This document shows, one piece after another, positions 43,441 to 55,952 of a stretch of 64,000 nt of DNA. The notes under the pieces were generated by a model. The model did not search any database, was not told the DNA's origin, and saw nothing but the letters and a program-made list of their open reading frames with translations. The stretch spans positions 62,001 through 126,000 of the forward strand of contig JACDTU010000030.1 in assembly GCA_022376465.1 (NCBI GenBank), in the 5' to 3' direction. Within the stretch, counting starts at the first letter, position 1. Each line of letters begins with the position of its first letter. The position numbers were made by a program, and so were the translations under genes. Source of the stretch: Cubamyces lactineus (Eukaryota; Basidiomycota; Agaricomycetes; Polyporales; Polyporaceae).

Positions 43441-44085
43441 GGTACGTGTCCTTCCACGCACTGCGGTTGAGGATCATTGATGTTGACGACCTATATCATC
43501 GCACTCACCCACAGTCATGGTAGCCGTCCATGTATTCATTGTATTTTCTCTCGTGTTTGAGCAAACGTTGAAGGGGTGCATGTTATATCGACGGGTTCTA
43601 CATCTATTGGAAGTTGCATCAACGAGCTGAATCGCAGTACTGCTCGTTCAGGTTTTGCATGTCTAAGGCGAATTCCGGACCATGCCCGCGCGGGTACTCT
43701 GCGTACAGAAGCGAAAGGGAGGGAAGTGAGAGAGATTATTAATATACTGGCGGCAATGAGCAAGTCTGTTCGTGAACGCTGTCAGGATAGCAAGCATGCT
43801 AGAAACAACTAGCGCACTGATTGGAGACAGGGGAATGGTACTCCTCTCATCTGTCCTCAGCGCTGCGCAGACCGTCTACACGAGGGCGGGAAGTCGGGGA
43901 TGGCGGAAGTCATCGAGTGCAACACAATACTGATATCCTTCAATTAAGAGACGCTGTAAGTACAAAACATATGGGTGAAGTGGTTCGTAGTTCGTAATGA
44001 TTCTATGACGGGCTCAGCAGATGGAGTGACAGGAAGGGAATTGAGCATACCGGCTCTACTGTGTTACAGGAAGCTTGGTCTGGGA
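43441..44085. other. Intergenic interval between convergent RING genes
   Basis: About 0.65 kb between genes that converge tail to tail. I see no gene; the small frames lack motifs. Confidence 0.45.
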
Positions 44086-44672
44086 TCAAGTCGTAGAGAC
44101 GAACGAGCCCCTCAACCTATTCTGCAGCTCCGCTACTTCATACCTCACGCCGGTGGACTTGCTACGATCACCCGCAATGCGGCGGTCGAGGAAACCTATC
44201 TTCAACATTTGCTCGGCAACGTCATCGCTAACGAGGGCAAGCTCAGCCTGAGTTTGCGCAAGGCGCTCCTCAAAACGCAGGCGTGCGCGGTGAATCTCGG
44301 AGGTCACCCTAAGCGGGTGGTTGATGAGCTCACAGTAGACAACTCATCACACGCACTTACTTCACGATAGTGAACGGCACATCGTCGGCCTCATTGGCCT
44401 GACGGAGCGAGATGGCAAGCGGAAGGCCATCATTGAGGGTCAAGGCCCTGTTACTGTTGCATCTGCCGAAAGGACAGGAAGGCGTTGGAGAACTTATGAC
44501 TCTGTGCAGGCAGTTTCGACATAAGGTATGTCCTGAGCGCGTAGGTCAGCGACAAGCCCTCTTCGCGTATCAAAAGCATGACCCACTTACCGCAATTCCT
44601 CAACGCCAACAGACCAGGAGGATCCTGAGGGAGAGAGAACGAAGAGCCGCATAACGGGCATTGAGGATACAT
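44086..44672 (-). CDS. RING-finger coiled-coil protein 2
   Basis: Three exons. Exon 1 is MYPQCPLCGSSFSLPQDPPG...RNC, ending at gtaagtg. Exon 2 begins GHTLCRNCLHRVISSP and TPSCPFGRC, completing a RING (CPLC, NCGH, CRNC, CPFGRC). It runs to FTIVK before another gtaagtg. Exon 3 (LINHPLRVTSEIHRARLRFE) forms a coiled coil with ERLAQTQAELALVSDDVAEQ and ends SFVSTT. It has the same plan as the gene at 48959, down to the residue-phase of the intron within the CGH motif, so the two are related. Likely an E3-type ligase; target unknown. Confidence 0.8.
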
Positions 44673-44913
44673 CTCGTCGGAGACGTGCAGCAGACCGTTG
44701 GGTGGCTCAACCCGGACGCATCAAGAGGGAGCCCGCTCGTTTCTGTCGGAGAACATGCATACTACTCCTACTGACCGTCGGAGCTGTGGCGGAGCTATAA
44801 TTATGATGTAGATACTGACCGAGCCTTGCGGAGGCGAAAGGGGAAAGGCGAAAGGTGGTCACAGCGTTTTCATGTCACGGTAACATTCGAGCGGGCCATG
44901 ACTCTTCTCGCGA

Positions 44914-45669
44914 TTGGACTTGATCCCTCTATTCGATTGTGCTCGCTCATCATATGCCGGGGAACGAAAGCCCTTTTCTATTTCCCAGTATCTGCTTTAT
45001 CAACGCCATTACCCTACGGCTAAACGCCACTTTGTTCTTTGGCACGGCGACCTTGGCGTCGCTGCTATAAATGTCGACGTAAGCATCGATGCCTCCGCCT
45101 CATATCGTCTTTCGTATTCCCCTCTTTCCGCACGAGACTCGCCTCAGTCAGACGTTATTCTTGAAATGCAGCAGATCAATACGATTCGTTCGCCATGTCC
45201 CGTAACTAGTAAGGTGAGTTCCCTAATCAGTAGTTCATCGCCAGAGCCGCTCTCAGAGTTCTTTGTCCTCCAGAATCCTCCTCGCAACATACCCGGCATC
45301 TATTACCGCGCAAATTGCGAGACACCCATCGCCATTCGTGTAACGACGACAATACCCGATGTCGAGAATGCATTCGCAAGACGTTTCCCGTCATTCGAGA
45401 GTATCCTTGGTACCCGGGCCTTCATCCACGAATGCCTGGTGACGTGTTTTGACACGGCTGGCAAAGGGCATCGTTTCCTTCTTGCCTACCAGGAATGCTC
45501 AGATCTTCCGCCAAATCGCGCCCTCCTCAAGGTATTTCCCGAAGCTCAATTTCGCGGAGAATTGGTCGTTATGCGTGCCGGAAAGCGCTCTCTCGTCATT
45601 GCCCTCAAGGGGAAGAAGGATGCGCAGTTGGCCGAGGATGCTGTCCGCCGGTACGTTGCTAGCCATTGA
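44914..45669 (+). CDS. Unknown protein F
   Basis: An open frame starting MDLIPLFDCARSSYAGERKP. Its second half looks like real coding sequence: PEPLSEFFVLQNPPRNIPGI, TRAFIHECLVTCFDTAGKGH, LLKVFPEAQFRGELVVMRAG, then KGKKDAQLAEDAVRRYVASH and a stop. The 5' part may contain unrecognised introns (for example the gtgagttccc near 45213). Probably a small alpha/beta protein; no family recognised. The gene at 47613 has a similar short-exon style. Confidence 0.5.
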   Translation: MDLIPLFDCARSSYAGERKPFSISQYLLYQRHYPTAKRHFVLWHGDLGVAAINVDVSIDASASYRLSYSPLSARDSPQSDVILEMQQINTIRSPCPVTSKVSSLISSSSPEPLSEFFVLQNPPRNIPGIYYRANCETPIAIRVTTTIPDVENAFARRFPSFESILGTRAFIHECLVTCFDTAGKGHRFLLAYQECSDLPPNRALLKVFPEAQFRGELVVMRAGKRSLVIALKGKKDAQLAEDAVRRYVASH

Positions 45670-45970
45670 TCGCTACTGTTGCAGCTCCCTGACTCGCTTC
45701 GGTCAGCTTTCTGCTGGAGGTCACTGCCAGACGCGCTCGGAACAGCAGACTACGTCATGTTCCTGATTTGCCTGTCGCACTCCTGTAGGCACTGGGTGGA
45801 GCATACTACATATGATGTGGATAGTTTCTGGAAGATGCAGCAATCGCAAGCAGATACAAAAGAGTGGCATAGGAGAGAAAATAGCCGTGTGTACTCAATC
45901 GTTCGTTGTGGAGCTTGCTTAGACGTGAACTGTAGCACGCCTCCCAACTCCGCTGGTGCCTTCATCAGAG

Positions 45971-47064
45971 CTAAAGCCTAGGCGTTTTGTCAGCGCTGCA
46001 CAATCCATATCTGCTGTGTTTCACGCACCGAGAACACTCGTCGTCCGTATGAACCACCAAGATGTTGCGCGCGGTTCTCCAGCGCACATGGAGGACTGAC
46101 ATCTCTCCTCCCAGGTAGTGGGGCCCGTCCCGGCCAATCAAGGGCAACAGCCGAGGGTCGGGATGGTCTCCTTTCCAAATGCGATCAGACAGCGCACTAG
46201 CGGTGCGCACCGGATCGGCGTGGCAGATTATATCGAGGAGGTTCGACTCATCGGGTGGGGAGCCATGGAGCTCTTCGGACTGGGGTGCGATTTCTCGAGA
46301 TATTGCTGGATAATATCTGAAGTGACCGCAAAGAAGTGGGGAGAATCCTACAAGCGCGACCTGCCAATCGGTATGGCTACTGGCATCGCGAATGATTTTG
46401 TGGCCGATAACATTTGCAAGTGTATCGGTCGACTGCAGATTTACTCGAGCATAGATCGGACCGACGGTGACGGACGTCAAAGTGCCTGGGACGACCAACC
46501 GGGACCAAAGCATTGGGTAGACGTTGATCAGGGCCAAGTCCTGTAGATGAGTGCACAGCGCCAAGATATGACGGATCTCGGCAATTTGCCATGCTTTTGA
46601 GGCATAGAACAAGTCGTGCTCATCTCGATCTGAAGTTGGTCCGATCCAGAGTCTAAGGACAAGGGATTGGGTTAGAGGTATATCCCCGGAGTGTGTAGCT
46701 GCTCGGTTCGCGATCAGGCCGGTGAGGAATGTGGCGACCTTCGAAGAAGAAGGCAAGACGACAGTCTCATAAAGGATAGGTAGCACGCTTTGCCGCGCAC
46801 TATGAGAGACTCGGCATATCGCGGCCCCGGTAGCGGCATCCAGAGAGGCTGTTCGAATGAAGACTGACATGACACCGACGTCAGTTCTGAGAACATAGCG
46901 CTACAGCGAATGACAATCACTCACTCTACACTTACACGAAATTAATCAGACCAGTTCTTGAGGCAGAGAAGCTCAGACGAACGCACCTTTTCCAACACTT
47001 CCGGTGATATCTCAGGACTAGGCGACCGCAAGATTACTGGCATTGCGCCCAGCTCAGACGACAT
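45971..47064 (-). CDS. F-box-like protein
   Basis: Exon 1 starts MSSELGAMPVILRSPSPEIS (47064) and ends PEVLEK. An intron of roughly 160-200 nt follows. Exon 2 reads VFIRTASLDAATGAAICRVS then HSARQSVLPILYETVVLPSS. The pattern P.E.LE.....A....A..RVS...R....PILY.TVVL is that of basidiomycete F-box-like proteins. It continues with helical, leucine-rich segments (IRHILALCTHLQDLALINVY) typical of the substrate-binding part and ends near 45971. F-box proteins bring targets to SCF ubiquitin ligases. The substrate is unknown. Confidence 0.65.
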
Positions 47065-47516
47065 AGACGGTGTAGTCAGATCTCGAAAGTGAGGTAAGCT
47101 TGTCGATTGGCTTTTAACGATTGTTCACAGTCTCGAAGTGAGTATCAAAACGAAATTGTAAGTACCAAAATCCGAACTTCCCGCTGCTCATCCGGCCGCC
47201 CAGCCAAGACGGGCGCCAACGACGTCACGTGCATTCTTACGCAGGGAGCCATCCACCTCAACTTCAAAAGGCGCTCCTCCATCCTCGTTTCTTCTCTACC
47301 TCAGTACTGGCTGTAGGTGAGCGTGCGCATGTCTGAGGACAGACGAGTGCTCGGCGAGCGCACTACCCCGTGGGTGGTGCCCGCCACGCTGCCTGTGACC
47401 TTGGAGGTCGGGGGAATGCTTATCATCTGTCCACTACGTAGCAGCTTGCGGGACGATCACGTCAGTGCAGTGAGCGCCGGGGCAGCGCGTGCATGGCGAC
47501 TGATAACCGATACCGT

Positions 47517-47518
<2 letters not shown>

Positions 47519-47573
<55 letters not shown>

Positions 47574-47574
47574 A
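47519..47574. repeat. (CT)n microsatellite
   Basis: An uninterrupted CT dinucleotide run of about 46 bp, followed by ATCTCTC, about 40 bp before the next predicted start codon. Confidence 0.97.
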
Positions 47575-47612
47575 GTACATGCGTTTTGCCCCACACAACA
47601 CCCCATTTGCTA

Positions 47613-48434
47613 ATGTCGAATACAACAACAAAGCAAGAGTACGCTCACGGGAGCATCCGCCCGGGACAAAGCTCGCATTGCGCCGACAGTGGTGCTCTAT
47701 CGTTTCGCGACGCGGCCTTCACCGTCTCCGGAAACCTATGAAAGGATCCATCTGCCTCGTGTAGGCTCGCTACACGCCCATCTTACTGTTGTATAGGAGC
47801 GATATTGCGCAATGCCCGAGGAGTGAGTGGTCAATTGTTTGTGATATGCGGCTACTTCACCGGTGTAGCAGATTACCCCTCAATATAGAACCCAAGTTCG
47901 CCAGCGGGTTTGTACGGTATGCTCGCCTCGAAGTTGGCGAGCATGTCGATGTCCATGTTGTCCTCGCAAGAACCAGTCAACGTGATTGTAAGGCTTCCAT
48001 GGTCCGACATTCAGCACTAACTTCTTACACCAATCTTGATCCATAGACGCCGTTGTGATTAGACCTCGCACCTTGCCGTTCGCCGCAACATCAACACCCA
48101 TATTCTACGGCATCATTGACACTAAGTGGATTTTATCATGCGACGAGGTAAACCTCATGCTCTCGATTCCCAATGCCTTGATCTAACATCAGTGCAGGCT
48201 ACGCATACACTCTCCTTTTCCTTCGCTACCCAACCTAACATTGAAGCCTTCCACTTGGTTTTCGCCCACAGAAGCGAGCTGTGGTCGTTCATCAGGTGCT
48301 TTGCTGAGGCTCGTAACAACTCTTACAAGTGCGAAGCGATACAGCGCTCTCTGCTGAAGGTTGCAGAGCACAACTTGAGCTTTTTTGTAGGGCTCGGAAA
48401 GGAGCTGAGGAACGAGACCTTCTATACCAGATAG
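47613..48434 (+). CDS. Unknown protein G
   Basis: A spliced gene starting MSNTTTKQEYAHGSIRPGQS. Later exons: PKFASGFVRYARLEVGEHVD through HVVLARTSQRDC (donor gtaagg), then DAVVIRPRTLPFAATSTPIF and IIDTKWILSCDE (donor gtaaac), then ATHTLSFSFATQPNIEAFHL, SELWSFIRCFAEARNNSYKC and GLGKELRNETFYTR. A compact alpha/beta protein is suggested. No family recognised. Two exon borders in the 5' half are uncertain. Confidence 0.5.
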
Positions 48435-48958
48435 ATGGCCTACGCTTGAATCGGCGTGGATGCACGGGAAGTAGAATGGAGGAAACCCGTCAATTGTAGT
48501 ATGTATGTACTTCAATTCGCGTGGATGACGTGGGAGCGCTACATGCAGCGATACCGACACTCGTGCAGACAGTTGCACAAGCACCACAAGTATATACAAT
48601 ACGTCGGGACCTCCGTATCGACAGAAAGGAGGCCGAGCACGTGCCGCTATTGGTAAGAAAACGCCCAGGCGACCATCTGACATCTTTGCTTTGTTTGACT
48701 CATGCAGCGTTTTGTCATGGCTATAGCCAACTAACACCCAATGGGCAACTGCCAACCTTGTCTCACACGATACGGAAGCGCCTCGGCACATGCACAGAAA
48801 CTACTCCTTTCTCTGGATTTGCCAATCGCCACGCAAAGTAGGCCCGGGACTCCGAGCTACAAAAGTTGCTTTGTCGCGTATCTCCACGAGGCAGTCAGGT
48901 TATATACTGAAATGGTTCGCAGTTTGATGCGGGAACGTCGTGTTCTCTGTGATTCCTG
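48435..48958. other. Intergenic interval before RING gene 3
   Basis: About 0.5 kb with no supported gene. Frames on both strands lack motifs. Confidence 0.4.
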
Positions 48959-49887
48959 ATGTACGCCCGCTGCCCCATCTGCGCCAATAGCTTCTCTTCC
49001 GAACAGGACGAGCTGCGGCCTATGGGAATCTCTCGTTGTGGTAAGTGAGCGCGATGTTTCGTATCAGCGCGAAGCCTCACTCACGAACTACGTAGGCCAT
49101 GTTCTATGTTTTGGTTGTCTCACTCGCATCATACAGGACGGTTCCGGGGCGTGTCCCGTTCGCTGCAACAGAGCCGCTGAAATCTCAATATGGCGTCCAC
49201 TCGACATCTCTCAGAAACCCGTTGAGGAGGAAGATCAAGTGTCAATAGCCGTGGAAAAGTGCGTATCTATGCCACACACCATTCAAAGTCATTCATCGAA
49301 GTCGTATAGGAGAACCTCGGAATTCAATGTCCGCCAAGTGGCTGCTGAGAGACGCCACCTCAAAACTGAGGCTCAGCTCGACATTATCAACACCCGTGTC
49401 CAAAACCAGTACAAGCTCATCGAGGACCGCCAACGTTACCTCCGGAGTGAGCTTGCAGACTTCGCAATTACTCAAGCGGCTCTTCGGGGGCGCAAGAAAG
49501 AGCTCCTGCAAGTGACCATTCGTATTCATCGAGTGAAAAAAGCCCGAGCGGCGAGCGACAAACGTAACGTGAGTACGTCTCGCTCATCGCGATTCTTCAG
49601 CTGTTCAGTGTTCTTGTAGATCAGCGCAAGGCAAAATGAGACGGTGCGACACTAATTTGTCCCTGCTCGTCCACCGCTGAGCCCTCCGACAGGACCCCGC
49701 ACCAACCTACAGTCCGCCGTTGGCCTCGAGCTCCAACATCTCCGCCAAACCTGTCGCTCCAATCCCGCGGTTGCCTAGACTGCGTGATCTCAAGGTCAGT
49801 CTGTGTTTGGAATGACGCATATGGTACGGTCGATTGAGGTTTGTTGCAGAAGGGGGAAGTATCCTCGGCGAAGCGGAGACGCCTTTG
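48959..49887 (+). CDS. RING-finger coiled-coil protein 3
   Basis: Exon 1 is MYARCPICANSFSSEQDELR...SRC, split by a 55 nt intron inside the CGH motif. Exon 2 is GHVLCFGCLTRIIQDGSGAC then PVRC, giving a complete RING. Next comes a linker, then a coiled coil (RQVAAERRHLKTEAQLDIIN, RQRYLRSELADFAITQAALR). A Pro/Ser exon follows (PAPTYSPPLASSSNISAKPV), then after a last intron KGEVSSAKRRRL, a basic, nuclear-signal-like end at 49887. It shares its architecture with the gene at 44086-44672. Probably an E3-type ligase. Confidence 0.8.
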
Positions 49888-50260
49888 AACGTATGGGCGG
49901 CGGGTCGTTAGAACGTTATGTACTGGTGTTATTCTCGAATCGGCTTCCTGTCCCAGTCTCGACGTCTCAGACGCTTGGTATACCGCTCTCTAATCTAAGC
50001 ATGAAGCATTCGCGAATAGCTCTCCATCTGATCAATGATTTGATCCTCCCATCACGACGATCTAATCGGGTCATCTCTCTCTTGTGAGTCGTGTCGTCAA
50101 GCTTTCACCACCACGAACCATTCTGCGCTTCTGGCCCTTGACAGCCTCGGCGAGGCCCCTACGCCGTCGTATCCGTTCGCTCTTCTGAGTATTGCCCTCA
50201 CGCTCTTCACACTAACAACCGCTTCTACTCGCACTCCCGACAACTCTGCACTGATCCTGC

Positions 50261-53200
50261 ATGAAGAGCGGCAATTCGCACAGACCAGCTGGGCCCACTC
50301 AGGCCACTCGGAGACGGAGGGCTCGCGACGATCGCCTCCAGCAAGTCCTGAACTCGATCTCACAAGTCAACGACCATGTTGAGGAGATTGAGACTGAAGT
50401 TTCTAGACTGACTCTGAATGGTACAAGTGGAGAACCTACTTCCGGTATGTCGCCCCCCTCGAATCTTGAAGACTTCATCAATGGCGTTCACATTTGTGGC
50501 TGGTTTAGGAACTCCCGGCGCACTTGCGACGTCGACCATGTCGACGACGTCTGGAGCCGCTATTCCCTCAATTACTTCTACACCGGCGATTACCCGAGAG
50601 GTAGCGGACTTGGACTGGATAGCCGCGTTCTTGCGCCAGCGGCGTCCTCAACGTTTGGCAGGAGCGCAGCTGCAGTTCCAAGTCGATCCATCCGTTGGTG
50701 GCGCATTCCATCAGCGTCAGCCCGAGTCTATGTCCTCCGCGAACAGTGGACCTTTTGCGCTACAACCCAATGCCCCCCACAATGCCCCCCTCGTGCAATA
50801 TGAAAACGATCTCCTGACTGTCGCAAGTCGGCTACGCGATATGTCCGAGACTCCCCATCGCACCATTGAGGAGACCCGTTCCCAACTCCTGCGTCAGGTA
50901 CATGGAGAGTTGGAACGCATCGAGGCGATAAAGGAGTCGGAGTGGAATCGGCAGCGCGCAGGTGTACTGCCTTCAACACTGGCAAATTCGCACATCGTGA
51001 ACACTGGTGAGTAGAATAGCGCACAAGGTCAGGGCGGTATCTGACTTTGTGTAGATGCATATATTGAGTCTTCGGTGTTATCCACGGAGGACATCCTTCT
51101 CAAGGCCATCTCCATTGTCGTCCTCGTCATGCATCTCTTGCAAAATGTTACTCGTCGTGGTGGTCAGCTCCTACTAGCGGGATTTCGCTGCGTGGTCTAC
51201 TTGACACTCAGCCGAGCGCGCGGCGGCAGATCAGACGTGGGCGATGACATCCTATTGAAGAAAATCCCACGAGACCCGCGAACTCTTGTCGACCACTACA
51301 ATCTCGACCCTGTACTAGACGCCTACGTGTCCTGTCCTGAGTGTTACGCCCTTTATTTGGAGTCTATATGTCCTACGACTTGTATCCGACTCCCGGCTCC
51401 CGCCGCGCCTACCTGCAACGCTCAGCTATTTTGCACCCGGATCTTCAGAGGAGGCCAATTGACACGTCCTATACGCCGATATCAGCATCAAAAGATGAAA
51501 GCCTGGGTAGGGCGACTTCTATGTCGTGCCGACCTTCAAGACATGTTCATCTCTATGGACACCGCCATGGAAAACCTAGAGATGCATGATATCTGTGACG
51601 GCCCCGCGCTCAAAGGCTTTCTTGGTCCCGACTCTCTGCCCTTCTGGACTTCTTCCCCCTCCGAAACCCGCATTGGCTTCGGCCTTGCAGTCGACGGTTT
51701 CAATCCCTACCAGTCCAAGACGGCGAAGCAGAATGTGACCAGCACGGCGATCTATATGATTTGCTTGAATCTCCCTCTCCATCTGCGTTACCTCCCGGAG
51801 AATATGTATCTTGTCGGGGTCATACCTGGCCCCGGAAAACCGTCTCTGGACCAGCTCAATCCGTACTTGGCCCTTCTTGTCGACGAGCTCCTCGAGTTCT
51901 GGGAGCCCGGTGTTTGGTATTCGCGCACTGCAAGAGCCACCGCACCCCATCTCGTACGCGCCGCATTGATTCCGCTCATCTGCGACGTGGTCGGTGCGCG
52001 TCAAGTTACTGGTCTGAGTCCCCATGTCTCCAAGTTCTTCTGTAGCTTTTGCTTTTTGCAGCTCTCAGACATCGAAAATTTCGACAAGAGTACCTGGCCA
52101 CCGCGCACTGCACAAGATCACCGGAGAGACGCTGAAAGGTGGAGGAATGCTCAATCCGCCGAAGAACGTCAGAGCATTTTCAAGGAGTGTGGAGTCAGAT
52201 GGTCGGAGCTCTTGCGCTTGCCGTACTGGGATCCCATCAAGTTCACGGTCATCGATTCTATGCATAACTTGTATCTCGGACTCATCAAGAACCACTGTCG
52301 CCGTGTCTGGGGTATCAACTTCGATGTCGAGGGCGGCGATGCCACCACACACCCCTCCAAGCCACCTCCACCTCGCCCTAAGCCTGAAGACTTGCAGGCG
52401 GGTACACATATTCTGTACCATGGGACTCTTGGCCAGCTCTCGGGATGCACCAAAGCTGTTCTGTGGTATCTGTGTGAAGAGCGCGACCTACGTCGGGCAG
52501 GCACTGTGAAGATGTTAGCCAAGGAGCTTGATCATTGGGTAAGCGTCGCAGAGGCTTGGTACTCGCATTTGCACATAGCCATCTCACCACTCTTGCATTT
52601 AAGCGTCGAAAGCAGGGGTATCCTCAGCTTCATCGGACGTCGGCTTCGTCCGGGAATTCTGTTCAGCCATCACATGCCACCGAACCCCCACCCCTGGCTC
52701 CTGCACAGTCGTCCGGAGATGGTGCTGCACTCCCTTCCGGAGATCGCGTGGAACGTGCGGAGCGTTGCTTGCTGAGAGGGAACCCTGTCCCTCTAGCGAA
52801 GTACAATAAGCCCATTCTGGTGACGTTATGTGAGCGGTATTCCGTAGCCAGCCATGGAACCAAGAAGGACATCGCGGAACGTCTTGTGTGCCATAGCAAA
52901 CAGGCGGTATGATCTCCTCGTCGCCTATAGTAGTACCGTACTAAGCGTCGACGGCCACAGGGAATAGCTTCCGGCGCCGGGATGCGTGCAGAAGAGAGGG
53001 CTGCCCCGCTCGTCAGTACTGCGCGGGCCCAGGTTTGTACACTGTCACACATCCGAAGTCTCCGTTGTTTGACAGTTCCAATAGAAGGCTCCACCCGGCC
53101 GACCTGAGTCGAATCCTCATGCAGAGGATGAGGACAGGGATGAACAGCAACCCCGCCGTGCGAATGTGTTGGGCCAGGAAGTCTTTTCCACCATTCGCGA

Positions 53201-54575
53201 AGTGCGGGAATCGATGCAACTACCGAGTTGGATCAATCCTGTGCCTAGGGGATTTGGGACGACTGAACACGGGAAGCTCAGCGCTGACCAATGGCATACC
53301 GCCTGCACAACTGTTCTTCCGGTTGCTCTCATTCTCCTCTGGGGAAACGACACCGGCCGTAAGTATCAGATGCTGGAGAATTTCATGGACCTCGCAACGG
53401 CGGTGATCTTTGCGGGAATGTGGCATATCTCACAAGCGCATATCGACACCTTCGAAACGCATCTTCGTCGCTACCTAGAAGGCTTAAAGGAGCTGTATAA
53501 GGAGGCCAAGATCGTGCCGAACCACCACCTAGCTTTGCATCTACCTGACTTCATGCGACTCTTTGGGCCTGTTCATGCTTGGCGGTCCTTCGTATTTGAA
53601 CGTTTCAACTACATCTTACAGCATATGAATACGAATATGAATTTCGGTGAGAGAACATCACCGAATCGCAAGGAGCAGAGCTAACGCGAACGGCGAACAC
53701 TTAGGAGAGATGGAGAGTACGTTCATGAAAACGAGTTGCCGCGCCGCAAACCTGCGCCCTCTGCTCCAGGACACTCAAATTTCCGCCGCTCTCACGGAGT
53801 TCCTGGACGTGTTTCGCAGAGTATCCGGTGACGATGAACGCGGTATGAGACTTGATTCCGTGCTGCGTACCGCGCAACGCTCTGTCGTCCCCGACCTCGC
53901 ACGTGCAGGCGGCCATGGTACGCCAAGTACGCTTAGTCAGGAGACGTATACCGCGCTGTTGGCGAAGCTCAACCTGGAAGCACCCGAACGTCTGTATGTG
54001 GATCCTACCATCGGCAAGAAACGCGGAGGACAACGATATCTATCTCGCGACGCGCAGAAGCACACCGACGTGATCGTGGATGGCATCCACTATCGTAGTA
54101 GGCATGCCTCTAGCAGGGACAGCAACATCCAGTTTTCTCCTGCGCCAGGACGTCAACCTTGCGTAGGCTACATACAGGACGTTTGCACGCATCGACGCAA
54201 GTCGCTCGCCGGTGATCTCATCGTCGAAACATTCCTTACTGTGCGAAGTTTCCAGGAGCTCTCTGATGAGCATGCCGCTTTCGACATCTTCCGCCGCTTT
54301 CCTCACGCTGGTGGACGCCTATATTACGACGCCATTACTGAAGAGCTCCATGTCATTCGTCCCACAGATATATTATCTCATGTGGCTAGGACACCGCTGT
54401 CCATCCCAACGATATCTCGCAATTGTACGCATATTCTGCTCCTGGATAGGGTGAGAGCCATACCTTCGAACATTTGCATACGTAGATACTGAAAATCTAA
54501 CAGATGCTGAAGTTACCAGCACACTCGGAAAGCGCGAAGGAGCCAGACGGGACTGCCGACGAGATCTCAGATTGA
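50261..54575 (+). CDS. Plavaka/Tnp2-type (CACTA-related) transposase
   Basis: A large spliced gene starting MKSGNSHRPAGPTQATRRRR. A helical N-terminal region is followed by the transposase core: CSECYALY-like SCPECYALYLESICPTTC, then KGFLGPDSLPFWTSS, IGFGLAVDGFNPYQ (catalytic-type Asp), LLVDELLEFWEPG, FFCSFCFLQL and FTVIDSMHNLYLGLIKNHCR, the most typical Plavaka motif. An inserted SAP-like segment (LCERYSVASHGTKKDIAERL) precedes the second half, with REVRESMQLPSWINPVPRGF and ALHLPDFMRLFGPVHAWRSF then FERFNYILQ. The last exon ends DGTADEISD at 54575. Every intron I tested (for example gtaagcg...atttaag near 52539) keeps the frame, so the gene looks intact. No terminal repeats were found by eye. 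Confidence 0.85.
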
Positions 54576-54719
54576 GGGGAAGTAGGACAAATCAAGTACA
54601 CATATACGCATCATTGTATCGCATCTTTTATCACACCCGTAAACTACGCGTCGAGGTCGGACTACCTTTATTCTCTGATGGCGGGTTGTGAGTAGTGGCC
54701 GCGAGGGACAGCTGTACAC

Positions 54720-55268
54720 TCACCCTTCGTCTGCACTGGGCTCGAGTGCGTCATCACCCAATCGCACAGGTCCTGTGGCAGGCCTGCAGTCGAAAGGGTT
54801 GACGGCATTCCTGGCTGTAGCCATGACATAAAGCATGCGGAACGATTTAACTACAGCATTGAGTTGGTTTGCAGTGTTGACATCGTGGCGCAAGGCACAG
54901 GTGCGAGCCTCCGCGAACTGAGCCACAAAGAGCCAGAAGTCTTCAGCAAGCTGAAACCGCATGTGAGCCCACATGTCGGTCATGGGCGTTTTCCATCGCA
55001 CGATGAGTTGTGTCTATGCATGGTCGCATCACGAAATGAGCGTCATTAGCCTGATTAGGTGAACCCACACCTCATCGCAACCAAAAAGCCAATCACTTCC
55101 GATGACGGAGGAGAAAAGGATTGCATCCTCGGCACCGTTCTCGAAACGACCTACGACAATAGCATCTTTGGGCGATAGTTCAATGACGAAACTGTGGCGA
55201 CAAGTCGAGAAAGATCCATACATCGCTCCGGGAGGATTTCCACGATAACGACCATCGCCTCCTGCCAT
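54720..55268 (-). CDS. Unknown protein H
   Basis: Exon 1 (MAGGDGRYRGNPPGAMYGSF, HSFVIELSPKDAIVVGRFEN, SDWLFGCDE) ends at a gtgtgg donor. Exon 2 is KTPMTDMWAHMRFQLAEDFW, RTCALRHDVNTANQLNAVVK and ATARNAVNPFDCRPATGPVR, ending SADEG before gtgagtg, so another exon downstream is likely. An alternative 5' exon (MSGAKNPR near 55315) is possible. The second half is helical. No family recognised. Confidence 0.4.
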
Positions 55269-55952
55269 GGCGGAGTGTGTGGCATCGTGCTCACCGTGGA
55301 TTCTTCGCTCCAGACATAGTGAGCTCTGTCTGTGCCAAAGTTCGTGACGATGTCCCTACTACAACCGTCAGACGTTTACTGTAGAGAGCTTGCGACCTAG
55401 CTCACACCGTAGGCATTGTGGAGAGCAAACGATATAGTACCGGAGGAATTCAGAGAGGCTGCGGTGACAGAGAGCGGTGGCAGTTCAATCGGCCAGGCCG
55501 CTGCTGATATTAACTCTGCTGGCGAAGCTTACATTCTGCACAAAGGAGTTGAGTTGAGTTACGGTCAAGACTCCAGAGTGATCCGAGGAGGTACAATGGC
55601 GAAGCGCCGCTGTAGATCTCTCCGTCAATCGCCCGTGCGGCGCTTGCGCAGCGGCTTCTCTCACACTCTCACATACACTAGAATGTCGAAAGACGATTGC
55701 GCTCAGACTCCTGTTATGGACCATCCTTCAAACTCTACGATTGTCCTCTCGTGAGCTGTGGTAGACTCAACAGCCACGCCAATCCCCTTGTCACTGGCCG
55801 AGGCGGCATGAATGGTGGGCCGAGTGGCACACATACGCTTCTTTGCTCCTTTGTCTGGACGGATCAATTGGCCTTTTAAGCCCACGGCTGCCCATCGCTC
55901 TCCAACGCCCCAACTCCTACCATCCGACTCGCTTCACCACAGGCGGAAACCA
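55269..55952. other. Intergenic interval between divergent genes
   Basis: About 0.7 kb between genes H and I that point away from each other; presumably it holds both promoters. Open frames on both strands here overlap one another and lack motifs. Confidence 0.4.

Noticed and set aside
44826..45023. Short plus-strand frame overlapping gene F
   Set aside because: An alternative frame of the 5' end of gene F without motifs.
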